Origin: an uncultured Chloroflexota bacterium
GTDB taxonomy: Bacteria > Chloroflexota > Anaerolineae > Anaerolineales > Anaerolineaceae
Length of the DNA: 64,000 bases
Direction of reading: 5' to 3'
Assembly: GCA_902786265.1 (NCBI GenBank)
Contig: CADACE010000005.1
Coordinates: forward strand, 1 to 64,000
Positions within the stretch are counted from its first letter, which is position 1, and each line of letters starts with the position of its first letter. Made by a program: the position numbers and the translations under genes. The notes under the pieces are model-generated. The model did no database searches. It had not been told where the DNA came from and saw only the letters and a list, made by a program, of their open reading frames with translations. Positions 44,636 through 52,648 of this stretch are shown here, piece after piece.

Positions 44636-47281
44636 ATGAAAGCTGATACGTTTCTGAGAAAAATTTTTATAACCGTAATGATATTCGCTGCCGTGGTATT
44701 ATCCGCAGCAAAGCCCCCGGAGACGCATGCCGAGACAGGGGAAACCAAATATAATGCAGTGCCCCGCATGCCATGGGCTGTGAGCAGGAATCAATCCGGG
44801 ATGTATTCTTTCACATTTGGCGATTACACACATGCCTTTCATTTCGATCCGGTCAACATAGAAAAGATGGAGTATCTGGAATTTGATATCTACCTTCCTG
44901 ACGCCGGTGTGGTTGAGCAGTGGAAAACCGGGGAGACCGAATTTGAAATCACATCCTCGGGAACCTGTGATATACAGGAATATGCCTGGTCGGGATATGA
45001 CTTATGGCAGGAAGCTGCCCGGAATGGGCTGGAGTTCGCGGATGGCTGGAACCATGTCAGGCTGAACCTGCCCAAAGAAAGCGCGGCTGACTTTTCCCGG
45101 ATCAACTACATCCGATGGTATTGGAATGAAGCCGGTGCAAACAGAAAATCGCCGGGCTGCAGGGTCGCGAACCTGAAGTTTTCTGCAAGGGACGGCATTG
45201 ATCCTGCCAATGCCCATCTGAAACCCTTCATACCCACCACTTTATTTGAAACCGAAGATGTCCCCGTCGCTTTGGCGAATGTTACATGGGCTCCGTACAA
45301 CGCTGATCCAACCGGGGAAAAGGATTCGACAGAGGCTATACAGGACGCGCTCTATGACGTAAGCCTGAACGGGGGCGGAACAGTATGGATGCCCGCCGGG
45401 AAATACCGGATCACGGGACCGATACGAATTCCCGCATATGTGACCCTTCGCGGAGACTGGACAGACCCTGATACATCGGCTGAGTACGGAACGATCATTA
45501 TCCCGGATATTCCGCCGCAGAACAGAAGAAATACGGGAACTTTCACGATCGGCGGATCCGGCGGCGTATACGGACTGACCATATATTATCCGAACCAGTC
45601 TCTTGACGATGTGAAGACCTACCCGTTCACATTTTATGTTGACGGACATTCTTCAGACAGTTATCTCATGCCTTCCATAATCAACTGCACTGTCCTGAAC
45701 GGATACAGAGGGATCGGCGCGACGACACAGCCTGTTGCCCGTCCGGATTCAGATGAAGACGGACACGAAAACATGTACGTTAACAATTTTCGCGGGACTT
45801 TTCTCGCGGTCGGCGCTGAATCCTATAACCAGTCTGATTTCGGCTTCTGGGACGACGTAAAAATCAGCAGCAAATACTGGTCAGACGCTTCCCGCGCGGG
45901 GATCATTCCGCCTGTTGATGAGGACAGGTTAAAGCAGTATACTAAAGAGCACACCACCGGGCTCCTCCTCGGGGACCTGGAATGGGAATCGCTGAATAAT
46001 ATCACGGTTGAAAGCTGTGCGGTCGGCATTCATACGGTCCACGGGATCAGAAATTATACGGATTTCCAGGGGCTGTTTTACGGCATAACCACAAAGGATT
46101 GCGGCAGGGGGTTTGTCGCGGACGCGATGTACATCGATAACGGAATGGTCCTTGCCAACAGCAATATCGAAGGCGGCCTTTATAACACGACAAAAACAGT
46201 CATCAGACTGTTCAATGTAAAGATAAACGGACCCAAAGAAGGAAGATTCCGAAGCGATGCTGATATCAGCCTGAAACTTCCGGTTCCTGAATCTGATTAC
46301 AGATATCCAAAACCGAAGGCGATCCTATATACGGCTGCGTTGGACATCAGCGGCACGAAGGATGTCTCGTCAGAGCTTCAGGAACTGCTTGACAGGGCCG
46401 GAAACACCGGCGGGATCGTCTACCTGCCGGGAGGAATATACCGGCTGGACGCCCCTGTCGTTGTGCCCGCGGGCGTGGAACTAAAGGGGACCTCTGCGAT
46501 TCCGACCAAAGACTTTCCTGACGAGTTCGGTTACAACGGAACGACGATCCTGAGTTATTATACAGGCAGCGGACCGGATGATCAGGCGCTGATCACGCTG
46601 AACGGGAAAGGAGCCGGACTGAGCGGTATACGGATCAGCTATGCGGAAAACCATATCAAAGGCCATCAGTTCGCCAATAATATGATGAATACAGCCTACG
46701 CCGTAAAGGGCACCGCGCCGGATGTATATATCGTGAATTCATATATCACCTCTTCGGCATATGGCGTGGATTTTACGGGATGTGATCATCACACGGTAAA
46801 GAATCTCGCAGGCTGCTGCTACCGGAATTTACTGAAGGTGGGCGGGAAAGACGGTATCGTGAGCAACTGTTTTCAAAATCCTTACATATTTTACGTTACC
46901 GCGACCCCGTATGTGCAAAGAGCCCGCGGCAATGAGAATAGAATCTATGAGGATCTCGCCAGAGATTACAGCGATTTTCTGATACTGGAAAATGCCTCCG
47001 GCGAACTGGTCTATAACATCGCAATGGTCAGCGGACATAACATGCTCATGAACCATGACAGCAGCAATGTAACGGCGATCAACGTTTCCTCGGATTACCA
47101 CAACGGGATCCAGTTTGTCATGAACGGAGGTAAACTGACGGTAGTCAACGCCATGCGGTGGGCCGGCACATCCTTCCAGCATGAAAAGGGACTTTTGAGA
47201 ATATACAACCGCTTTGAACATGGTTTTTCAAGCGGCCTGAACGGCGACGCGCTTGAAGAAACATACGTCGCCATGAAATAA
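44636..47281 (+). CDS. large secreted right-handed beta-helix protein, pectate-lyase-like fold
   Basis: 881 residues. Signal peptide (about 1-32), an N-terminal beta-sandwich-like region (50-190) and two pectate-lyase-superfamily beta-helix modules: the first opens near 223 with A-D-P-T-G-E-K-D-S-T-E-A-I-Q and T-V-W-M-P-A-G-K-Y-R, the second near 565 with V-Y-L-P-G-G-I-Y-R-L. The twofold A-D-x-T...A-I-Q/P-x-G-x-Y-R pattern is that of pfam12708 proteins such as GH55-type enzymes and phage tailspikes. It could cleave a polysaccharide or only bind it; catalytic residues are not certain by eye. Transcribed alone; a second-site look at the two helices is worthwhile. Confidence 0.85.
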   Translation: MKADTFLRKIFITVMIFAAVVLSAAKPPETHAETGETKYNAVPRMPWAVSRNQSGMYSFTFGDYTHAFHFDPVNIEKMEYLEFDIYLPDAGVVEQWKTGETEFEITSSGTCDIQEYAWSGYDLWQEAARNGLEFADGWNHVRLNLPKESAADFSRINYIRWYWNEAGANRKSPGCRVANLKFSARDGIDPANAHLKPFIPTTLFETEDVPVALANVTWAPYNADPTGEKDSTEAIQDALYDVSLNGGGTVWMPAGKYRITGPIRIPAYVTLRGDWTDPDTSAEYGTIIIPDIPPQNRRNTGTFTIGGSGGVYGLTIYYPNQSLDDVKTYPFTFYVDGHSSDSYLMPSIINCTVLNGYRGIGATTQPVARPDSDEDGHENMYVNNFRGTFLAVGAESYNQSDFGFWDDVKISSKYWSDASRAGIIPPVDEDRLKQYTKEHTTGLLLGDLEWESLNNITVESCAVGIHTVHGIRNYTDFQGLFYGITTKDCGRGFVADAMYIDNGMVLANSNIEGGLYNTTKTVIRLFNVKINGPKEGRFRSDADISLKLPVPESDYRYPKPKAILYTAALDISGTKDVSSELQELLDRAGNTGGIVYLPGGIYRLDAPVVVPAGVELKGTSAIPTKDFPDEFGYNGTTILSYYTGSGPDDQALITLNGKGAGLSGIRISYAENHIKGHQFANNMMNTAYAVKGTAPDVYIVNSYITSSAYGVDFTGCDHHTVKNLAGCCYRNLLKVGGKDGIVSNCFQNPYIFYVTATPYVQRARGNENRIYEDLARDYSDFLILENASGELVYNIAMVSGHNMLMNHDSSNVTAINVSSDYHNGIQFVMNGGKLTVVNAMRWAGTSFQHEKGLLRIYNRFEHGFSSGLNGDALEETYVAMK

Positions 47282-47505
47282 TGCAATGCGGCAGGCAGTT
47301 CCGTGTGCTGCCTTCGGAATGGCTGCAAAAGATATAGTTACAAAACGGATCATACGCAGGAGATTTCCGGCACATTCATGCAGATCAAACATGGGTTTAA
47401 ATAAAGTGATTAGGTTTGGGTTTATAATTAATAAGATGATTTGTGTGTCCCGGTCCGGAGCACACGAAATCTTCCTATTGATATTGAATGATCAGGGAGT
47501 AAATC

Positions 47506-47904
47506 ATGAGTGAGAGTACAGGACAATCCGTAAAATTTGTTCCCGCCGCCTGCCCGAAATGCGGCGGACAGCTGGAGGTAGACCCTACGCAGGAAGCGGC
47601 AATCTGCAAATACTGCGGAACTCCTTTTATTGTGGAAAAAGCGATACAGAATTACAACATCGCGAATGCCCATATCGACCATGTCGACAAAGTGACCGTC
47701 GATATGAAGGGCAGTGTGGAGTCTGTTGTCGGGATGATCGAAAGGGAGCTTGACAAAAGCCGTGAAAGCAGCAGGGAAAACAGAAAGCTGCAGGCTGAAG
47801 AGTCAAAGGAATTTATCAAAAATTCCTGGAAGATGATGCTGGTTTTGTTTGGCGTACTTCTCGTATTCTGGCTCCTTTCAAATTGGCTTGGTTTCTTTAA
47901 CTGA
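47506..47904 (+). CDS. small zinc-ribbon membrane protein
   Basis: 132 residues. A zinc ribbon C-P-K-C-G...C-K-Y-C-G at 16-39, a charged helix rich in Glu and Arg (85-110) and one membrane helix at the C-terminus (about 112-128). The ribbon and the helix-then-membrane plan resemble the protein at 57855-58532. GGGAG precedes ATG. Its function is unknown. Confidence 0.8.
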   Translation: MSESTGQSVKFVPAACPKCGGQLEVDPTQEAAICKYCGTPFIVEKAIQNYNIANAHIDHVDKVTVDMKGSVESVVGMIERELDKSRESSRENRKLQAEESKEFIKNSWKMMLVLFGVLLVFWLLSNWLGFFN

Positions 47905-47932
47905 TCCTCAGTGATCATTTTGGATATAAAAC

Positions 47933-47970
47933 AGCGGATATCGCGGAAAATTCACGGTATCCGCTTTTTT
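47933..47970 (+). terminator. terminator of the zinc-ribbon gene
   Basis: AGCGGATA (47933-47940) pairs with TATCCGCT (47958-47965), followed by six T residues. It lies about 30 bases past the stop codon. Confidence 0.8.
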
Positions 47971-48150
47971 CTTCGCAGTGCGTTCTCTTTACGATGTTCC
48001 ATCATTTTACAGCGGAAACACATCTGCAGCTTCTGAAAGTCACGGCGGAGCCAAAGCATTGTCCCTTCCCGGGTTCCTACTGCCGGCGTGTCATGAAATG
48101 ATGAGAAATAATCTGAAGCTTTGCAAAAAGGCTTTAAATGTGTAAAATAA

Positions 48151-48166
48151 TAGTTATATATAACTA
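48151..48166. promoter_or_regulatory. 16-bp perfect palindrome before the ATC-hydrolase-like gene
   Basis: TAGTTATATATAACTA is perfectly palindromic and lies 41 bases before the ATG at 48208. A second palindrome, AATCATGATT, is at 48172-48181. Either could be an operator; chance occurrence is possible in A+T-rich DNA. Confidence 0.35.
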
Positions 48167-48207
48167 ATCATAATCATGATTCGGGATTTGGGATTCGGAG
48201 CGTAAAT

Positions 48208-48849
48208 ATGCAATACATTGGAATGCCGTTGGGAATGTGGTTCCTTTTCAAAAAGTCATTTCAGGACCATCTGGTTTCTGTCCTCGGGTTCAGCGCCGAA
48301 GAAGCGACAGCCGTCGCTGCGGCAGCGAAACCGAAATACAGGGAAATCATCGGGAAGCTCCCGGAATTCGAAAAAGCGGACCGGTTCAAGATGAACATCG
48401 TCAATTGTGCGCTGTTTTCTGCCTTTATCCTTTCCATGAAAAACCGTCCGTCGGTTGAAAAAGCAGCAGAATTCTACGCAAAAGCCATGATGAACAAACC
48501 GATGCGCTGGTTCTGCCGGATGAGCGGTAAGAATAAGTTTTCCGAAAAAGATATCCGGGGCATGCAGAAAACCGCGTCGCTGAAAGCAGCGGACAGGAAC
48601 CCTTATTCCTGGAATATGGAGTTTTTGCCTTATGCGGATGGCAGCGGATATGAAGCGAGGTTTTCCAGATGCGGGATCTGCACGCTGATGAAGGAGCTCG
48701 GACTGTTTGACCTTGTCCCGGCCATGTGCCGTCTGGACTACACCATGAGCGAAGCAGGAGGTGCGTCTGATTTTGTAAGGAAGTATACCCTCGCCTCCGG
48801 CGGGCCGTACTGCGACTGCGGATACAAAAAACTTTCCCCGAAGAAATAA
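48208..48849 (+). CDS. L-2-amino-thiazoline-4-carboxylate hydrolase-like protein
   Basis: 213 residues. The C-terminal half carries the Cys pattern of ATC-hydrolase family proteins: R-F-S-R-C-G-I-C-T-L near 151-160, M-C-R-L-D-Y near 175 and the final Y-C-D-C-G-Y. The N-terminal half is helical, Ala/Lys-rich and may touch the membrane. ATC hydrolase converts 2-aminothiazoline-4-carboxylate toward cysteine in some pseudomonads, but many proteins with this domain in anaerobes have no proven substrate. GGAG precedes ATG. Stand-alone gene. Confidence 0.82.
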   Translation: MQYIGMPLGMWFLFKKSFQDHLVSVLGFSAEEATAVAAAAKPKYREIIGKLPEFEKADRFKMNIVNCALFSAFILSMKNRPSVEKAAEFYAKAMMNKPMRWFCRMSGKNKFSEKDIRGMQKTASLKAADRNPYSWNMEFLPYADGSGYEARFSRCGICTLMKELGLFDLVPAMCRLDYTMSEAGGASDFVRKYTLASGGPYCDCGYKKLSPKK

Positions 48850-48999
48850 CAGATCAACCGATACCGATACTTCGATAAAAACTCAATCGCAGATTTTCAA
48901 TTTTGCTCAGCGCCGCCATCTTGTCAGCAGCTTTATTTGATAAACATTTTCCAATATTATGATATTTGTCACTATTTTCTAATATTTTGAAATTAGCTA

Positions 49000-49028
49000 T
49001 TGACTTTCCCCGGTTGTTGATATAGAAT
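49000..49028 (+). promoter_or_regulatory. promoter of the gene at 49145
   Basis: TTGACT (49000-49005) and TAGAAT (49023-49028), spaced 17 bases, match the sigma70 consensus at ten of twelve positions. The leader would be about 110 bases and holds the hairpin at 49076-49111. Confidence 0.7.
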
Positions 49029-49075
49029 ATATTTATCATTACATACTGTATATTGGAATGTATTGATAATTATTT

Positions 49076-49111
49076 CGGATGAAGCAGAGCTGACCTCGTG
49101 TGCTTCATCCG
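49076..49111 (+). promoter_or_regulatory. leader hairpin before the gene at 49145
   Basis: Perfect 11-bp stem, CGGATGAAGCA (49076-49086) with TGCTTCATCCG (49101-49111), loop 14 bases, ending 33 bases before the ATG. No T-run follows, so it is not a standard terminator. It may stabilise the message or bind a regulator. Confidence 0.55.
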
Positions 49112-49144
49112 CGGGAAATATCAAAAGAAGGGAGGGTAAAAGCG

Positions 49145-50287
49145 ATGGCATTTGAGCAGGACGTAAAGGTTTTGTCCGAACTGGGCGAAACACTGGAACG
49201 CGCGGGAAACCAGGCTGCGGCCGGCGGGGAAAAGCTGCCGAAAGAACATCTTTCGGACTTCAGCACAGAGAACATGTCTTATCTTGACATTTCCGCCGCC
49301 ATTCTGAAACAGGCCGAAAAACTTTTCATCGTCACCGGCGAATGCAATCGTCTCGATCCCGAATATCTTTCTTACTGCAAGACCCTGGTCACAGCGGTCA
49401 ACCACCTCGGCAGCGCGTTCATCACCAAAACCGCCATGCATATACGGAAGTATCCCACGACTCAGGTCGAAACACTGACGGCAGAACGTCTGAACCGGAT
49501 GCTTTCCTTTAACTTCCGCAAATGCGACGCGGCGCTGACCGAACTGCAGCAGACCGAGCATAAATTTGACCTGAATTATTTCAAAATGCTGCTGACCTTT
49601 GACAAAGCCATGCAGCGCCTGCGTGCCACACAAAAACGGGCTTACGACATGAACCTGGGGTTCATCGAGCCCCACCGTGACGCTGAAAACGCGCTGTCTT
49701 TCACAGAAAAAGATGGCTGCAAAAAGTATGTCGACAGTTACAGCAAGGATGCGCCTTTCCGCAGTGCGCCGTCTTATGCTATACGCAATGACGCCATGGA
49801 AGAAGCCGAAAGAAGGAACCGCGCGGCGGCTGTGTGTGAAGAAGTGATCGAAGCGGATATTTCCGAAACCGTGCAGGCGATCACACCGGCGGCGGATGTG
49901 TCGTTACTCGGATCCGCTCCGGCAGCGGAACCACAGGATCCGGCGGAAATTATAACTATTGAGCCGGCAGATGACATTGAAACCAAAGAAACAGCAGAGG
50001 CTGCCGCAGGTCCGCAACCGCTCACCGCTGATCCCGATGAGCCGGAAAATGAAGAGGACATTCATTTCGCGGTCGATATTGATGAGATCGATACAAGCGA
50101 TACCGACCCGATCCTCGAAGGCAAAGTACGGTATCTGATCGAAGAGCATCAGAAAAGAGCCTGGTATGAGATTTTCGGGCACCTTCAGGACCCAGCCTAT
50201 TGCCGGCAGTATCCGGATTATGTCAAAGTTTTCGCAAAAATCATCAAAGAAATGATGGCCGAAACACCCGACCCGGGAGAGACATAA
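49145..50287 (+). CDS. cytoplasmic helical protein of unknown function
   Basis: 380 residues without membrane segments. The first 200 are helical (Ala/Leu/Glu/Lys-rich, with possible coiled-coil stretches near 90-160). The middle (about 225-320) is low-complexity, Ala/Pro/Asp/Glu-rich and probably disordered. The end (about 325-380) is helical again, with W-Y-E-I-F-G-H-L near 340. The start at 49145 has AGGGAGGG nearby; the frame opens upstream at 49100. I recognise no family. A strong promoter and a leader hairpin precede it and a run of hairpins follows it. Confidence 0.72.
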   Translation: MAFEQDVKVLSELGETLERAGNQAAAGGEKLPKEHLSDFSTENMSYLDISAAILKQAEKLFIVTGECNRLDPEYLSYCKTLVTAVNHLGSAFITKTAMHIRKYPTTQVETLTAERLNRMLSFNFRKCDAALTELQQTEHKFDLNYFKMLLTFDKAMQRLRATQKRAYDMNLGFIEPHRDAENALSFTEKDGCKKYVDSYSKDAPFRSAPSYAIRNDAMEEAERRNRAAAVCEEVIEADISETVQAITPAADVSLLGSAPAAEPQDPAEIITIEPADDIETKETAEAAAGPQPLTADPDEPENEEDIHFAVDIDEIDTSDTDPILEGKVRYLIEEHQKRAWYEIFGHLQDPAYCRQYPDYVKVFAKIIKEMMAETPDPGET

Positions 50288-50315
50288 GCTTTCCCGGCAG
50301 TCTATCCCGCCAACA

Positions 50316-50339
50316 GCGCTGAAACAGAGCTTTCAGCGC
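50316..50339. repeat. small perfect hairpin
   Basis: GCGCTGAAA (50316-50324) and TTTCAGCGC (50331-50339) around six bases, 28 bases past the stop of the upstream gene. No T-run follows. Confidence 0.6.
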
Positions 50340-50354
50340 CATTGCTGGTTGCGG

Positions 50355-50434
50355 ACCGGGGACTGGACCGAAGGGCCTGTACCCATACACTGGTATCCAG
50401 CTTGGGGTACAGGCCCTTCGGTCCAGTCCCCGGT
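50355..50434. repeat. 30-bp perfect inverted repeat
   Basis: Arms 50355-50384 and 50405-50434 match over 30 bases without mismatch; the 20-base loop contains a small CTGG/CCAG hairpin of its own. The stem is G+C-rich and no T-run follows on either strand. It does not fit a terminator and is unlike the other hairpins of the window. Confidence 0.9.
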
Positions 50435-50595
50435 GGCACTCAGGATCATTTGTCCGAAGCTGAATTGTCATTTCAAAGCTTCCATGCCCGTCGGGATTAC
50501 AATAAAGTTAGATATAATTAACCAAAACAAACGAAATGATGCCTCAACAAAAGGATCATTGGATTTTACAGAGCATTTTTACAGGATCAAGAGCT

Positions 50596-51213
50596 ATGAA
50601 GAAAAAAATATGGGATCTATACGCACCGATCTATGAACTGGCAATGCGCTCGGATCAAAAAATCTATCGATACATGTATGACCGGATCCCGACAGTCATC
50701 CGGGGAAAAGAAGTACTGGAGATCGCGACAGGTCCCGGTCTGCTGGCAAAACATGTCGCTCCGGCAGCCAGGCAGATAATCGCCACGGACTATTCCGACG
50801 GCATGATTGCCGAAGCAAAAAAGGGGACATGTCCCGCCAACCTGAAATTTGAAGTGGCAGACGCAACAGCCCTGCCTTACGAGGATAATTCCTTTGACGC
50901 TGTTCTGATATCCAACGCACTGCACATCATTCCGGAGCCTGAAAAGGCTTTGGCGGAAATCGACCGCGTGCTGAGGAAAGACGGCATCCTGATCGCGCCG
51001 AATTTTGTTGAGCATAAATCCGGCTTCGGGAGCCGCCTGTGGTCCGGAATTCTCACCCTGGCGGGCGTTCGTTTTGATCACCAATGGTCCGCGGAAGAAT
51101 ACCTGAACTTTTTGGAGAAAAACGGCTGGCATGTCACGTTCAGCAAAGAAATGGCGGCGCGGATCACCCTGATGTATGCGGAATGTGAAAGGCAGAAAAA
51201 ACCGGCGGATTGA
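50596..51213 (+). CDS. class I SAM-dependent methyltransferase
   Basis: 205 residues. Motif I is V-L-E-I-A-T-G-P-G-L near 40-49, then D-Y-S near 64, the A-T-A-L-P-Y post-motif near 88-93 and F-D-A-V-L-I-S-N-A near 98, a UbiE/small-molecule methyltransferase layout. GATC-AAGAG precedes ATG 50596; the frame opens at 50536. A TATAAT box (50513-50518) is the likely promoter. The substrate is not readable. Confidence 0.9.
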   Translation: MKKKIWDLYAPIYELAMRSDQKIYRYMYDRIPTVIRGKEVLEIATGPGLLAKHVAPAARQIIATDYSDGMIAEAKKGTCPANLKFEVADATALPYEDNSFDAVLISNALHIIPEPEKALAEIDRVLRKDGILIAPNFVEHKSGFGSRLWSGILTLAGVRFDHQWSAEEYLNFLEKNGWHVTFSKEMAARITLMYAECERQKKPAD

Positions 51214-51319
51214 GCCTTAATTCTTCAGCTGCCGGATCGTCCCGAATTTACGCCATGACCATGCTGTATGCGAACCCTGTGTGTCCATACTATTCAGAAA
51301 AGGCAGCACCTCATCGCTG

Positions 51320-52489
51320 TTAAAGCCGGATCAGGTCATACACCTGTTCCGGGCTGCAGCAGCCAAGCCGCCTGAGAAGACCCGCGCCATATGAGTCAAA
51401 AGCTGTATGCTCAATAAGCCGGAATAACGCGGAACAGACATCGATAAAGTCCTCCCGGGACGGATGAACAGCAAGCCATCCGACAGAAAGGAACCGCAGC
51501 AGGGTATAAACAGCGCAGACAGCCAGAAACTCATCCGCGACGGAAACCGGACGGTCCTGAAACGGGAATTGCTCAAAAAACATATGGTTGACCATCAGAT
51601 GCTCAAAAACGATTTCCCAATCCGGTAATACTTTCTCAAAATCGCCGATGGCGTGTTTATAGCGGTCAATGGTGTTATCGCCGCGGGCAAACCATTCCAG
51701 AGCCTCTTCACCGTAACCGCGCACGCTTTGGCTCTTTTCATCCACCTGCTCCAGCATGGCGACCGCGATCTGCATACCCGCGTCCAGATGTTCCTGTGAA
51801 GGTAACTCTTCCGTACCGTGAAACGGCTCCGGGGCCTGTGCCAGCAGTGCGCTGATCCTTTCCGCATTCTTTTCCCGCAGCGCCTTTTCCATCTCCTGCA
51901 TAGCGGTCCCGAGGGTCATCAGACGGTCCGGGAGAGATAATGAACGGTTTTGCATGATCCCGATATAATAAAGCCGGATTTCCTGTCCCTTTCCGGCGGT
52001 TTCGAAAAAGTTTTCAGGCTTTGGGGATTCCGGGACGTCAAAATTCAGAGGCAGGGAAATAAATCGGATCGGTTCAGGATGTCCAAGAAACAGTTCCGGA
52101 ACAGCTTCACAGCTGTTGGCGCAGGAGCATTCCGGCAGGTCCGTATTTCGGACGCCCCTCGGATAAAGCCGGCAGACCTGCGCGAGATACTCTTCACCCA
52201 ATTCAGCCTGAAGACCGCAGCGTCCGTCCTCAATGCGCAGCGGGCAGGTTCCGTCATATCGGGGACTGATCACCGCGTATTTTACCGCGTCCGGATGGGG
52301 GAGAATATGAAGGGCAGTGTCAAGACGAGAACGCAGAAGGGGACTGCATTGGATCCCGATCAGATGGAAATAATCTTTCATTGATATGGAAACCGGCCAC
52401 CCGTCGCAGCACGCGTGACGGCAGGCGCCCATTTTACACTGAAAATACGGATAATAATCCGGAACCAAATACGACCTTGTATTCCGCAT
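51320..52489 (-). CDS. FliB-like protein (flagellin lysine N-methylase family)
   Basis: 389 residues. A Cys-rich N-terminus, C18-x4-C23-x3-C27-C28, followed by V-S-I-S, then R-C-G-L near 87-90, V-C-R-L-Y-P-R near 104-110 and S-C-A-N-S-C near 121, matches the CxxCxxCC-type FliB family, which in Salmonella methylates flagellin lysines. The rest is helical. No flagellar gene is in the window and the organism need not be motile; many anaerobes carry FliB-like proteins apart from flagella, so a different protein target is likely. Transcribed alone. Confidence 0.82.
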   Translation of the reverse strand: MRNTRSYLVPDYYPYFQCKMGACRHACCDGWPVSISMKDYFHLIGIQCSPLLRSRLDTALHILPHPDAVKYAVISPRYDGTCPLRIEDGRCGLQAELGEEYLAQVCRLYPRGVRNTDLPECSCANSCEAVPELFLGHPEPIRFISLPLNFDVPESPKPENFFETAGKGQEIRLYYIGIMQNRSLSLPDRLMTLGTAMQEMEKALREKNAERISALLAQAPEPFHGTEELPSQEHLDAGMQIAVAMLEQVDEKSQSVRGYGEEALEWFARGDNTIDRYKHAIGDFEKVLPDWEIVFEHLMVNHMFFEQFPFQDRPVSVADEFLAVCAVYTLLRFLSVGWLAVHPSREDFIDVCSALFRLIEHTAFDSYGAGLLRRLGCCSPEQVYDLIRL

Positions 52490-52648
52490 AACATTAGATC
52501 CTCAATGAATTTATTTGTGATACAGCAGAATATTTTACTCAAAAATCTTTTTTCCGCTGAAAATTTATGAGGATTTTTATGAGTGTTTTCCGATGGGAAG
52601 CTGCGGAATTCATTGCTTTCCGGCCGGCTGCGGTTTTGAATACTGCCG

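Larger units (their letters stand above)
47905..48207. other. intergenic region with terminator and palindrome
   Basis: 303 bases. The first part holds the terminator at 47933-47970; the last part holds the 16-bp palindrome at 48151-48166. Between them I see nothing recognisable. Confidence 0.6.
50288..50595. other. gene-free gap rich in hairpins
   Basis: 308 bases with two stem-loops (50316-50339 and 50355-50434) and a rightward TATAAT (50513-50518) before the methyltransferase gene. A short frame over the second hairpin is not coding in my view, because it is created by the inverted repeat. Confidence 0.6.

Noticed and set aside
50349..50636. 95-codon rightward frame through the long inverted repeat
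   Set aside because: The frame is produced by the repeat itself and lacks a start signal.
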